IMG/VR virus record: IMGVR_UViG_3300049855_000419
Span: 1 to 22,054 of that record
DNA from: a virus
Length of the DNA stretch: 22,054 nt
Direction: 5' to 3' (one strand)
The notes beneath the pieces are model-generated. The model searched no databases. It worked only from the letters and a program-made list of their open reading frames with translations, and had not been told where the DNA came from. The translations under genes and the position numbers were made by a program. Shown here one piece after another: positions 8,028 through 15,683 of the stretch. Within the stretch, counting starts at the first letter, position 1. Each line of letters begins with the position of its first letter.

Positions 8028-8094
8028 GTGCTGTCCTTGATGCGGCCCGGTCGTGGTGGGCCTCGGTTATGACGGTGATAATCCTGACTATGAA

Positions 8095-8550
8095 TCAGGC
8101 TGCGCCGGCAGTCAGGGAGATCACGTCGGCGCTGGTCAGCGTGACGTTGAACTCCTCGGCCCCGTCGTGGTTGCCGCTGCGCTCGAACTTCGTGACCGCG
8201 AACTTGCCGACGAATTCATCACCGTCGGCGAACGTGATCTTGAAGGTGCGGATCGTGGTGTACGTGATCGAGTTGGCAACGAACGCGGCACCGAGGGCGA
8301 TGTTCTGGAGGCTGTTTTGAACCGACGCATTGGTCCAGATACCGGAGGCGGACAGCTCCATCGAGCGGATGCCGCCTTCAATCAGCGTACGCCACGGCAT
8401 GTTGTCCTTGGTCGTGACGTCGATCGTCTCGTTGTTGATCGAGAGGCTGGTGGTCTTGAGGGCAGCGATCGTGGTGAAGACGGGCGAGGCCGCTTCGTCG
8501 CTGAGTTTGAGCAGGCAGTCCTTACCTGCCCAACCGGACTTGACTGGCAT
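8095..8550 (-). CDS. Major tail tube protein, short form
   Basis: 151 residues with a strong AAGGAG upstream of the ATG, as expected for a protein needed in many copies. It is a compact beta-rich protein with the signature SINNETIDVTTKDN, then IEGGIRSMELSASGIW and TKFERSGNHDGAEEFNVTL, which mark the TP901-1/HK97-type tail tube family. It lies just before the chaperone and tape measure genes. It shares clear similarity with the first 130 residues of the long tube protein encoded beside it. The short form is the most likely main tube subunit, forming stacked hexameric rings. Confidence 0.88.
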   Translation of the reverse strand: MPVKSGWAGKDCLLKLSDEAASPVFTTIAALKTTSLSINNETIDVTTKDNMPWRTLIEGGIRSMELSASGIWTNASVQNSLQNIALGAAFVANSITYTTIRTFKITFADGDEFVGKFAVTKFERSGNHDGAEEFNVTLTSADVISLTAGAA

Positions 8551-8574
8551 GATGCTTCTCCTTTCGTGGGAGGG

Positions 8575-10446
8575 TTAGACAACCGCGATTTGGTTTGCGG
8601 TCTTGGTGACTGCGCTGCCGAGTGCAGCGAAGGTTGCGCCGCCGTCCGTCGAACGGTACAGCTGCTGATTGTAGAGGTAGTACAGATTGTTGTCCGACAG
8701 CTTGCGAACCTTGGACGGACGAGCAGCCGTGCCGCCAGGCTGATGTACTTGCTGGAACATCGCCGTAGAGGGTCCGTGGTACGCCCACGTGACGGTGTTA
8801 TCCGCGATGCTCGATCCGGTGCCGGTCGGCCCGCCGGCACCTGCCGACGTGCCGCCAGTCGTGCAGATGTAGATGTTGCCGCCGTTCGTCCGTGCCTGTC
8901 CTGCCGTATAGACCGTGTTGATGGCCCACGCCGTGAACGTTGTGATGTCTTTTGGCGTCCGATACATCGTCCAGCCACCGGTCGTCAGTTTGACCGGATA
9001 GTAGATGTAGAAGTCGACCGCCGACATCAGACCCTTATCAGAGCGTGCGGTCGGCACTGACACGAACGTCTGGCGACTGGTCCACGAGATCGTACCGCTG
9101 GCCGACGTAAAGACCGTGTCATTGCTGTACGATCCGGAGTACGTGCTGGCGGAGCAGCAGATCGTGCTGTTGGCCGAGTTGTACGAGAAGCCGCCGATCA
9201 CAGCCCCAGGCGATGTCATCGCGCTAATCGTCGCGCCGCTGTTCAGACTGTAGCGAAGTGAGTTCCCACCACCACCGCTGTCCGTCGTACCGTACACGAC
9301 GAGACCGACTTCGTACTCGAAGAAGATCACACCGCCGCTGTACGACATGCCAGTCACGGTGCCACCGACCGCCCCGAACGTGTCGCCACCGTCGGTCGAG
9401 ATTGTGAGAGCAGTCGGAATAGGCGGCCCGCCAGAAGTCGTCAGCTTAAAGCATGCACCGTCGAAGTTGAATCGATACGTGCCGGCCGTGATCGGAACCG
9501 CATCGCCTTCCAACTGCAGGATCGATGTGTCGGTCGCGATCAGACCGTAGCCGGCTAGGTATGTCGTGTCCGACTTCGCGGCATACAGACCGGCGGAAGC
9601 GAATGCAGAGCCGACGAACGTTCCGATCTTGCTATCGGCGGACCGCTTCCAGAACACGGCGTCCTGGCTGACGGTCTGACCGCCAACGACCGGACTGGGC
9701 CACTGAGTGCTGTTCAGCTGAACGAGACCGGACGACGAGATGTAGTACGGCAGGTCGCCGTTCGCTGAGCCATTCAGAGCGACATACCCGAGGACGGCCG
9801 CAGTCACCGTCAACGTCAGAGTGAATGTCGGGCTGGTGCCAGAACCGTTCGTGGCGGTGATTGAAATCGATGACACCCCACTGCCGGACGGTGTGCCGCT
9901 GATCAGACCAGTCGTCGTGTTGATCGATAGGCCGGCAGGGAGACCGGCAGCGGCGTATGAGGTCGGCGTGCCCGTAGCGGTGATCTGGTAGCTGAATGCT
10001 TGGCCAGCCGTACCGGATGCCGTCGCGGCGGATGTGATCGTCGGGATGCCGAGTTCGTCCGTGATGCCCATCAATGACAGACTGTAGCTCCACTCTTCCG
10101 CACCGTCGTTGTTCCCCGAGCGTTCGTACTTCGTGCATTGACCGAGGCCGGTGATTACCGTGCCGTCGGGGTTACGATACTGGAAGCGACGAGCGACACC
10201 GTTCTGGATGTCGGCCTCGACCGATTGAGAGATCGTGCTGTTGACCCAGATGCCGGAAGCGGCGATCTCAATCGCTCTAACTCCGCCGTCCAAGAGCGTC
10301 CTGAACCAGACGTTGTCCTTGGTGGTGACATCGATTGTTTCGTTGCTGATGGACCACGACGACGACTTCAGCGCAGCGATCTGCACCCAGGCGCCGGCGT
10401 TGTAGATCCAAAGAGTGGCGCTCGCGCCTTTGTACCCGTTAGGCAT
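8575..10446 (-). CDS. Long tail tube paralogue with Ig-like, Asp-box and CBM-like modules
   Basis: 623 residues, overlapping the tail terminator gene by eight bases. Residues 1-130 are a second tail tube domain (SISNETIDVTTKDN, SGIWVN, TKYERSGNNDGAEEWSYSL). Residues about 133-216 are an Ig-like domain of the He_PIG type (TAGQAFSYQITATG, LPAGLSINTTTGLISGTP). The rest is beta-rich with two Asp-box-like motifs, STDGGDTF near 350-357 and STDGGATF near 599-606, as in sialidase-type propellers. A segment near 506-558 (WAINTVYTAGQ, GNIYICTTGGTS, then DNTVTWAYHG) resembles a chitin-binding/CBM5-12-like tail module. Ig domains on tube proteins, as in lambda gpV, decorate the tail surface and bind glycans weakly. 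It may be a minor or alternating tube subunit. No catalytic set was recognised, so enzyme activity is not claimed. Confidence 0.78.
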   Translation of the reverse strand: MPNGYKGASATLWIYNAGAWVQIAALKSSSWSISNETIDVTTKDNVWFRTLLDGGVRAIEIAASGIWVNSTISQSVEADIQNGVARRFQYRNPDGTVITGLGQCTKYERSGNNDGAEEWSYSLSLMGITDELGIPTITSAATASGTAGQAFSYQITATGTPTSYAAAGLPAGLSINTTTGLISGTPSGSGVSSISITATNGSGTSPTFTLTLTVTAAVLGYVALNGSANGDLPYYISSSGLVQLNSTQWPSPVVGGQTVSQDAVFWKRSADSKIGTFVGSAFASAGLYAAKSDTTYLAGYGLIATDTSILQLEGDAVPITAGTYRFNFDGACFKLTTSGGPPIPTALTISTDGGDTFGAVGGTVTGMSYSGGVIFFEYEVGLVVYGTTDSGGGGNSLRYSLNSGATISAMTSPGAVIGGFSYNSANSTICCSASTYSGSYSNDTVFTSASGTISWTSRQTFVSVPTARSDKGLMSAVDFYIYYPVKLTTGGWTMYRTPKDITTFTAWAINTVYTAGQARTNGGNIYICTTGGTSAGAGGPTGTGSSIADNTVTWAYHGPSTAMFQQVHQPGGTAARPSKVRKLSDNNLYYLYNQQLYRSTDGGATFAALGSAVTKTANQIAVV

Positions 10447-10873
10447 AGCAGGTCACCTTGAAGCGTTGTACGCCATGCCACGTCTCGCCGTCGGCATCGC
10501 GCATGATTTCGGTGTAGGTCATACGGCACAGCCAGGCTGCGAAGTCACTCGACTCCGTCAGGATCGCATTGGTCGATCCGCCTGCTTTGCTGATCTGATG
10601 AAGCAAACCGTAGACGGCTTCTTGGATTTCGCCTGTCTCCTTCTTGCCTTTGTACCGCGACCAGACATGGACATCGAACGTCAGCGCGACGCCGGCCATA
10701 TCCTTGGTGCCGTCATCTACAGCGGTCACGGAGTCGACGGTGATGTAAGGGAAGTTACATTCCTGTTCAGGGCAATCGAACACGCGATCAGAGACCTTGG
10801 CAGCGATCGTCGTGTTCGCCTTGATCAGCGTCACGACTTCTCTGATCACCGCGTTGGGCCGATACGCGCTCAT
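10439..10873 (-). CDS. Tail terminator/tail completion protein (DUF3168-like)
   Basis: 144 residues, starting in an ATGA overlap with the gp10-like gene. The pattern fits DUF3168 tail completion proteins: an N-terminal helix (VIREVVTLIKANTTIAAKV), FPYITVDSV, a strand pair with VALTFDVHVWSR, a helix with IQEAVYGLLHQI, and a C-terminal end with WHGVQRFKVTCYA. The family caps the tail tube after its polymerisation and later contacts the neck. Length and position between the gp10-like protein and the tail tube genes are as expected. Confidence 0.82.
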   Translation of the reverse strand: MSAYRPNAVIREVVTLIKANTTIAAKVSDRVFDCPEQECNFPYITVDSVTAVDDGTKDMAGVALTFDVHVWSRYKGKKETGEIQEAVYGLLHQISKAGGSTNAILTESSDFAAWLCRMTYTEIMRDADGETWHGVQRFKVTCYA

Positions 10874-11286
10874 TCCTTGACTTCCTTCATGAATGCTTCC
10901 TGCATCTCGTCCTTCTTCTCCTCGTACGACGGCGTGGCGAATGGGCGGGCGGCCATCTTCCGTGTGCCGAACTCGAGGGCCTTGGCGTACTTGGCTCTCA
11001 CGACAACGAAGATCACGCCGGTCTTCTCTCGGATGATCGAGATCGATCTGGCGAGATTGCCGGTCTTATTGTGAGGCGGCTCGCCGGGGGCCGATGCCTG
11101 ATGGCTGCCGTACACACGACCGCTCCATCCACCGAACTGCAGGATCTTCTGTACCATGGCGTTCCGGAGGATCATGCCAGCCTTGTATGCACCGACGTCG
11201 GCTCGCTTGGCGATCTCTTTGTCGATCGATCCGATGTCTCTCATCGTCTTCGTGGCGATGGCCGTGATCTTGAGGGCCGCCTTCAT
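10870..11286 (-). CDS. HK97 gp10-like neck/tail completion protein
   Basis: 138 residues, coupled by ATGA to the adaptor gene in front and the terminator gene behind. The middle of the protein contains SAPGEPPHNKTGNLARSI and, further on, AKYAKALEFGTRKMAARPF, which are the hallmark segments of the HK97 gp10 family (polar PGxPP-x2-TGxL turn, then Y-A-x3-E-F-G-T-x4-ARPF). The end is a charged helix (EEKKDEMQEAFMKEVKE). These proteins sit at the head-tail junction and are needed for joining tails to heads. The assignment is strong. Confidence 0.88.
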   Translation of the reverse strand: MKAALKITAIATKTMRDIGSIDKEIAKRADVGAYKAGMILRNAMVQKILQFGGWSGRVYGSHQASAPGEPPHNKTGNLARSISIIREKTGVIFVVVRAKYAKALEFGTRKMAARPFATPSYEEKKDEMQEAFMKEVKE

Positions 11287-11621
11287 TGCGCGATCCCCTG
11301 CCAGGCGGTGATCAGAATGAAGCGGTGACGAAGCTCAATGTCCTCGATCAGCACGATGTTCAGCTCCGCTCCGCCGAGTCGGATCTGATCTTGATAGTCG
11401 ATCGACGCATCGTACCGAGATACGAATTTGTATTGGGTCACATAGCCGACACGACCGTGGATTGTCTTCTCGCCGTTCGAGACCGACTTCTGCTCGACCC
11501 AGATGTCGCGGACCTTGGCCCACGTATCGACGTGACCGCCCTGATCGTCCGGTGCCGTGGTCTTTCTCCACAGCTCGGCACGAACGCGAATCGCGCAGAT
11601 GTTGACGTCGGTCAGCTTCAT
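11283..11621 (-). CDS. Head-tail adaptor (SPP1 gp16/HK97-like head closure protein)
   Basis: 112 residues from the ATG that overlaps the connector stop as ATGA; the frame is open 26 codons further but that extension lies within the connector gene and contains no plausible signal. Beta-rich protein with RVRAELWRKTTAPDDQGG, WVEQKSVSNGEK and a C-terminal RFILITAWQGIAQ, matching the head-tail joining family (Phage_H_T_join). The product closes the portal channel below the connector and provides the docking site for the tail. Size and order agree with this. Confidence 0.8.
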   Translation of the reverse strand: MKLTDVNICAIRVRAELWRKTTAPDDQGGHVDTWAKVRDIWVEQKSVSNGEKTIHGRVGYVTQYKFVSRYDASIDYQDQIRLGGAELNIVLIEDIELRHRFILITAWQGIAQ

Positions 11622-12289
11622 CGCAAGAACAGGGCCTTGTACTTCGACAGTATGGAACCAGCGAGAGTATTCGGGATCGCAGCCTCGGCACAATCGCACT
11701 CACCGCGATGATCGAACAGGTACGCGGCCAGAAGAGTGATCGCATGGCGGATGTCGGCCGGCAACGAGTCGAACGTTGTTCCGTAGCCGACGTCCATCTG
11801 AATCTCGATCGGCTGATACGAGCGAAGAGCGAGCGGCCACGATGCTCCGCGCTTCAGCATGATCACCGCTGGATGGGCGTTCTGGTTGACATTCTGAACA
11901 TGATACTCGGTCGACGGATAGACGGTGCCCGTATCGGTATCGTCGTACGTCGTGATGATGACCGAGTTGTCACGAACGGGTCGAGGCAGCAATTCAAGAG
12001 ACCCACAATCGAACGCACGACGAGACATCTCGACCACTCCGTCCCACCAGTGGCGACTGAAGTCGGTCGGGAAGCCCTCCATCACCTGTACGACGGTCTG
12101 AGTTGCTAGCGTGAGTCCAGTATACGCCTCGACGGACTTCCACGCGACCTGACCGACCAGATCAATCAGATCGTCTTCAGAGGAGTCGGTCAGATGCAGG
12201 AACGCTTTGATCTTGGTAACGTCGTACATCTTGACATCGCCGGCTGGCGGAGTCTTGATGATGATCTTACGGATCGGAACGGTCGACAT
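11618..12289 (-). CDS. Head-tail connector protein (HK97 gp6/SPP1 gp15-like)
   Basis: 223 residues with an excellent GAAGGAG upstream of the ATG. After a short polar start, VTKIKAFLHLTDSSEDDLID and the helix VAWKSVEAYTGLTL are the classic beginning of gp6-like connectors: a helix that pairs with the portal and is rich in acidic residues. The C-terminal part has PADIRHAITLLAAYLFDHRG, again family-like, and four cysteines are present overall, two of them in ECDCAE. The protein forms a ring of subunits under the portal. It opens a short neck operon and is separated from the decoration gene by a long hairpin. Confidence 0.86.
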   Translation of the reverse strand: MSTVPIRKIIIKTPPAGDVKMYDVTKIKAFLHLTDSSEDDLIDLVGQVAWKSVEAYTGLTLATQTVVQVMEGFPTDFSRHWWDGVVEMSRRAFDCGSLELLPRPVRDNSVIITTYDDTDTGTVYPSTEYHVQNVNQNAHPAVIMLKRGASWPLALRSYQPIEIQMDVGYGTTFDSLPADIRHAITLLAAYLFDHRGECDCAEAAIPNTLAGSILSKYKALFLR

Positions 12290-12314
12290 CTGTTTGCTCC
12301 TTCCAATCTCATCA

Positions 12315-12372
12315 CCGCTGGCTGGGCCTCACCCCACACCCACGACCGGACCAGATCAGGCCCAGCCAGCGG
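12315..12372 (-). terminator. 15-bp perfect hairpin between decoration and connector genes
   Basis: CCGCTGGCTGGGCCT (12315-12329) pairs exactly with AGGCCCAGCCAGCGG (12358-12372) around a 28-nt loop. It lies in the 97-bp gap after the decoration gene. No U-tract follows, so it could be an attenuator, a processing site or a 3'-end stabiliser rather than a simple intrinsic terminator. Confidence 0.6.
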
Positions 12373-12386
12373 ATCAGAGAAGTGAA

Positions 12387-12845
12387 TCAGGCCGGGACCG
12401 GCATCCGGTGGGGATGGCCGCGGGTGATCGAGGCGGCGGTCGAGGTGCCGTTGGTATGGGTACCCGAACGATCGTCGACCACGCGGATCCACCGCTTCAC
12501 GCCGATGTAGCCGAACTTGTAGCTCTTGGAGAGCTCGCCGGCGGTATCGACGGTGATCATCTGGCCGGTCGTCGACGCGGAGACGCCGCCGAGGATGTCA
12601 GTCGACGCGACATCGTTCCAGGTGCCGTCCGCCCCGTTGGTCGAATCGTCGGACTCCTGGAGACGGAAGTCGATCTTATTGGTGGTGTTGATGGTGTCGC
12701 CGGAAGCCCCGACGTGGATCTCGACCAGTGCCGAGTCGTAGTCGAGCAGGTCGACCCCGACGCCGTTGGCGTCGGCCGTCCGGAGCAGCGGCACGAGGCT
12801 CGCCACGACGGACAGACGGTTGAAGGTATCGCGCATCGCACGCAT
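12387..12845 (-). CDS. Head decoration/stabilisation-like protein
   Basis: 152 residues with AAGGA upstream of the ATG. The pattern is a compact beta sandwich: VVASLVPLLRTADANGVGVD, YDSALVEIHVGAS, KIDFRLQESDDS, TWNDVASTDILGG and KFGYIGVKRWIRVV. Small proteins of this type are common directly after the major capsid gene of siphophages and are thought to decorate or stabilise the head. Its own ribosome site and the hairpins on each side suggest it is made at high level, in line with a many-copy role. I recognise the type but not a named family, and direct evidence of capsid binding is missing. Confidence 0.6.
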   Translation of the reverse strand: MRAMRDTFNRLSVVASLVPLLRTADANGVGVDLLDYDSALVEIHVGASGDTINTTNKIDFRLQESDDSTNGADGTWNDVASTDILGGVSASTTGQMITVDTAGELSKSYKFGYIGVKRWIRVVDDRSGTHTNGTSTAASITRGHPHRMPVPA

Positions 12846-12883
12846 GATGATTGTTCCTTGAGTGGTGAGACGGTGATGTTCTT

Positions 12884-12912
12884 GCCTGCTCCAGAGTGTT
12901 TCTGGAGCAGGC
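12884..12912 (-). terminator. 12-bp perfect hairpin after the major capsid gene
   Basis: GCCTGCTCCAGA (12884-12895) pairs exactly with TCTGGAGCAGGC (12901-12912) around loop GTGTT. It occupies the 82-bp gap between the capsid stop and the decoration gene. There is no U-tract, so partial termination or protection of the abundant capsid mRNA are both possible. Confidence 0.6.
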
Positions 12913-12927
12913 TCGAACCGTCAGCGA

Positions 12928-14235
12928 TCAGTGGGCCAGGAGGAGCTTGAGCGCCTCGAAGTTCAGCACATCGCCGCCGACGCGCTTCGTGAAGTAGAAC
13001 TCCACGTAGGGCTTCACGGTGTACGGGTCGCGGAGGACACGGACACCCTGGCGATCGACGATCTGGTACGCTTCGGCCCAGTCGCCGAACGCAATCGACA
13101 GGCTGTTGTCGGCCCAGGCCTGCATGTCGTTGCACTCGACGATGTCGTAGCCAAACAGAGTCGGCATCTGGCCGTTGAGACCGCCGAGGCCCATCGGGGT
13201 CCAGACGTACTTGCCATCCATCTTCAGGAGGCGGCACTTCTCCTGGCCGGCGCGGCCCATCAGCCACTTGGCCCGGCTGCGATACGGCTCCTTGAGAGCC
13301 ATCTGCATCTTGATCAGGGCGTCGGCCGGACGATTGCCGGAACCGTCCGCCACACCGATCTCACCGGCCACACCAGAGGCGATCTGCTCGATCGAACCGC
13401 GCGGGGTATTGGCCACACCATTCGCACCCGTGGTCGGGTAGGTCAGGATGCCGCGGGGCTTGCCGGTGCCGTTGCCGTTGATGAAGGCAGCCGATTCGAT
13501 GCGCGCGAACTTGTCGCCGACCTTCCGCTGGATCAGGGCTTCCAGATCGACCTTGGCATCGTCCAGCAGACGCTGGCTGATACGGATCACCGCATACTGC
13601 TCATGGACCGGGATGCGCCACTGACCGAACTTGGCGGTATTGGTCTCGGAACGGGCACCGCGCTCGGCCGCCCACCCGGCGGACGCCTCATCGTCGTCGA
13701 CCAGACCTTCGAGGGCGTCGGTGGTGACGGTCTGGACAGAGGCGACCGACCGGAGGGCGGACGTCTCGAACACGCGCTGGATCACGCGGCCGGACTGATC
13801 CGGAGCGACGAACACGCCGCCGTTCGGATCGTCGCTGGTGTACATCGACTTCTTGGCGATCTCGGGGTCGATGTCCTTGCCCTTGCGGAAGAAGTCGCGG
13901 TACGACTTGACGTACTCCTTCTCCTCCGCGGTCAGGCGCAGCATGCTCTTGACGAGCCGGCCATGCTTGACGATCTGGAAGTCGCCATCCTTGAGATCGA
14001 TGTCGCCGTCGAGGTTCGACCGCGACATGGCGGACTTGATCTCGGTCAGGCCGTCGGTGATCTGCTTCTGGAGAGCGGTGATGTCCGTGTTGGCCTTGCC
14101 GAGCTTCTCCTTCATCTCGGCGGATTCGGTGTTGTGATGCTTGACGAACTTCTCGTGCTCGTCGTTGGTCTTCTGGAGGACGGCCACCGCGGACTGCAGG
14201 TCGCCGTTCAGCTTCTTCAGCTCTTCGGGAGTCAT
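12928..14235 (-). CDS. Major capsid protein, HK97 fold
   Basis: 435 residues with AAAGGAT overlapping the stop of the protease gene. Residues 1 to about 75 are a long charged coiled coil, as in the scaffold-like delta domain that the protease removes. The rest has capsid-family marks: SDDPNGGVFVAPDQSGRVIQ, ETSALRSVASVQTV, VHEQYAVIRISQRLLDDAKV, FINGNGTGKPRGILTY and the C-terminal domain with DPYTVKPYVEFYFTKRVGG. It forms the T-number shell after protease-driven maturation. Its place after the protease and before the decoration gene is standard. Whether subunits become cross-linked cannot be read from sequence. Confidence 0.93.
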   Translation of the reverse strand: MTPEELKKLNGDLQSAVAVLQKTNDEHEKFVKHHNTESAEMKEKLGKANTDITALQKQITDGLTEIKSAMSRSNLDGDIDLKDGDFQIVKHGRLVKSMLRLTAEEKEYVKSYRDFFRKGKDIDPEIAKKSMYTSDDPNGGVFVAPDQSGRVIQRVFETSALRSVASVQTVTTDALEGLVDDDEASAGWAAERGARSETNTAKFGQWRIPVHEQYAVIRISQRLLDDAKVDLEALIQRKVGDKFARIESAAFINGNGTGKPRGILTYPTTGANGVANTPRGSIEQIASGVAGEIGVADGSGNRPADALIKMQMALKEPYRSRAKWLMGRAGQEKCRLLKMDGKYVWTPMGLGGLNGQMPTLFGYDIVECNDMQAWADNSLSIAFGDWAEAYQIVDRQGVRVLRDPYTVKPYVEFYFTKRVGGDVLNFEALKLLLAH

Positions 14236-14242
14236 GATTGGA

Positions 14243-14926
14243 TCATCCTTTCGTGGTGATCTTGTTGATGGTGCTGGACAGCTCCTTGAGCGCCGCGTCG
14301 ATCTCAGTCGAACCGTCCCGGTTCCCTGCGATCAGTGCCTCATACCCTCCAGAGAGGAGAGCCTTGGCTTCTGCCGAAGAGAAACCTGCATCCCGCAGGG
14401 CCTCTTCGACTTCTCGCTTCGTCAATACCGATCCGTCAGACTTGACGGCGGTGATCTTGGCGCGGTCGTTCATCGGCCACGTCACGATCGAGGTTTCCAT
14501 GAGTTTGAGCTCATGAAGGTTGCGGATGCCTTTATCGTCGCGAGGATCGGCTCGATCGATCGTATACCCGATCGAGAGCCCCTTCGGTCCCTTCGACTTC
14601 AGCATCAGATGTGCTTGCTGGGCCTCTTTGATTCCCTCGCCGATCCAGATCGACCCGGTCTTCTTGAGGCCCTTGTTGTTGCTCTCGATCGCCTTCCACT
14701 CGCCGATCGGATTCTCCCAGTTGTGCTGCCAGAACAGACCTGGCATCGAGCCGTTGGTCTTGTGCTCTTCGATCGACTTGTCGAAGGCGCCAGGCATCAC
14801 GCGGTCACCGCCGAAGTCGACGTTGCCGTAAGTGCTGGCGTAGCCCTCGAAGTCGCCCGGAGCGGACTCCTTGCCGAGAGCCTTCACCTCGAGGAGGGGG
14901 ACGGTGATGAACTTGAGGCCCTTCAT
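14243..14926 (-). CDS. Prohead protease, HK97 family (peptidase U35/S78)
   Basis: 227 residues from the ATG four bases after the minor head stop, with AGGTG upstream. The frame is open 75 codons further, but that part lies in the minor head gene and reads as noise. The family marks are FEGYASTYGNVDFGGDRVMPGAF near the start (only key residues meant: G-Y-A-S and D-x2-G-D-R-V-x-P-G-A-F), the catalytic His68 in FWQHNWENPIGEW, and the catalytic Ser118 in GLSIGY. ELKLMETSIVTWPMN follows, again typical. The enzyme cuts the capsid delta domain inside the prohead. Confidence 0.92.
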   Translation of the reverse strand: MKGLKFITVPLLEVKALGKESAPGDFEGYASTYGNVDFGGDRVMPGAFDKSIEEHKTNGSMPGLFWQHNWENPIGEWKAIESNNKGLKKTGSIWIGEGIKEAQQAHLMLKSKGPKGLSIGYTIDRADPRDDKGIRNLHELKLMETSIVTWPMNDRAKITAVKSDGSVLTKREVEEALRDAGFSSAEAKALLSGGYEALIAGNRDGSTEIDAALKELSSTINKITTKG

Positions 14927-14930
14927 GGCG

Positions 14931-15683
14931 TCACCTGCTGATGTAGCCGACTTGGCATCGGCAGTTGATGATTTGTTCGGCAGACCCGCTCGGGTCGCCA
15001 GGATACATAAGACTCTCACCACCGACTTGGAACGGCTCATCCATGCTGGTCTTCTGACCGCTGGCGGAGGAATGATCCTCGCGAGTCGATTCGTCGGACG
15101 TCGCGATCCACTCGCGCTTGAAGTCGATGCCGGTCGAGGCCACGCTTTCATGCTGACCGATCTGTGCGGCAGAATGTGTCTCGGTACGAGCGATCGTCAT
15201 CGCCCTTCTCTCGGATACCGCTCCGCCGACACGCGCGACGATGTCGTCGGCGATCTCGGATGGTGACTTGTCGGCATCCATACCGCGAGCGATCACTCCC
15301 TTGATCCGCGAGATCGTGGTCTTCGAGGTCACATCGGCCACATCGAGGGCCCTGGCACGAACAGCCTTGACTGCGCGTGCACGATAGGCGTCCTCGGAGT
15401 CGTACTTGTGCTCGATCCGCACGATGCCCGACTTGCCGAGCTTGTCGATCGCATCATCGAAGGCACCGTTCACGGTCGACAGAGTGTTCCTCTGGACGAG
15501 CGACAGCACGTTCGACTTATGCTCCGACACGAGACCGTCGGCCGATCCCTTCGACGCCGCCTGTCTGGCGACGCGTTTGATCTCGGCCGACAGCTGACGG
15601 GCCAGACGTCTCTCCCGAACAGTCTGGTCCCTGAGGGCCAGACGCACATGGCGAGACTTCTGTGCGGTCGTGACGGTGATCAT
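14931..15683 (-). CDS. Minor head protein (Mu gpF/SPP1 gp7-like)
   Basis: 250 residues from the ATG overlapping the portal stop as ATGA. A longer open frame upstream is arginine-rich noise within the portal gene. The N-terminal half is helical and basic. The C-terminal half, from about residue 165, carries the domain signature: TIARTETHSA, then FKREWIATSDESTREDHSS, GQ, MDEPFQVGGESLMYPGDPSG and a final INCRCQVGY. In SPP1 and Mu this protein enters the prohead through the portal and influences the fate of ejected DNA. Two cysteines near the end (NCRC) are typical. The call is strong although the molecular role is not well defined for the family. Confidence 0.9.
   Translation of the reverse strand: MITVTTAQKSRHVRLALRDQTVRERRLARQLSAEIKRVARQAASKGSADGLVSEHKSNVLSLVQRNTLSTVNGAFDDAIDKLGKSGIVRIEHKYDSEDAYRARAVKAVRARALDVADVTSKTTISRIKGVIARGMDADKSPSEIADDIVARVGGAVSERRAMTIARTETHSAAQIGQHESVASTGIDFKREWIATSDESTREDHSSASGQKTSMDEPFQVGGESLMYPGDPSGSAEQIINCRCQVGYISR

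Noticed and set aside
12931-14259. 442-codon plus-strand open frame opposite the capsid gene
   Set aside because: It mirrors the strongly supported capsid gene and is rich in Leu, Val, Asp and His as expected for an antisense frame in GC-rich DNA.
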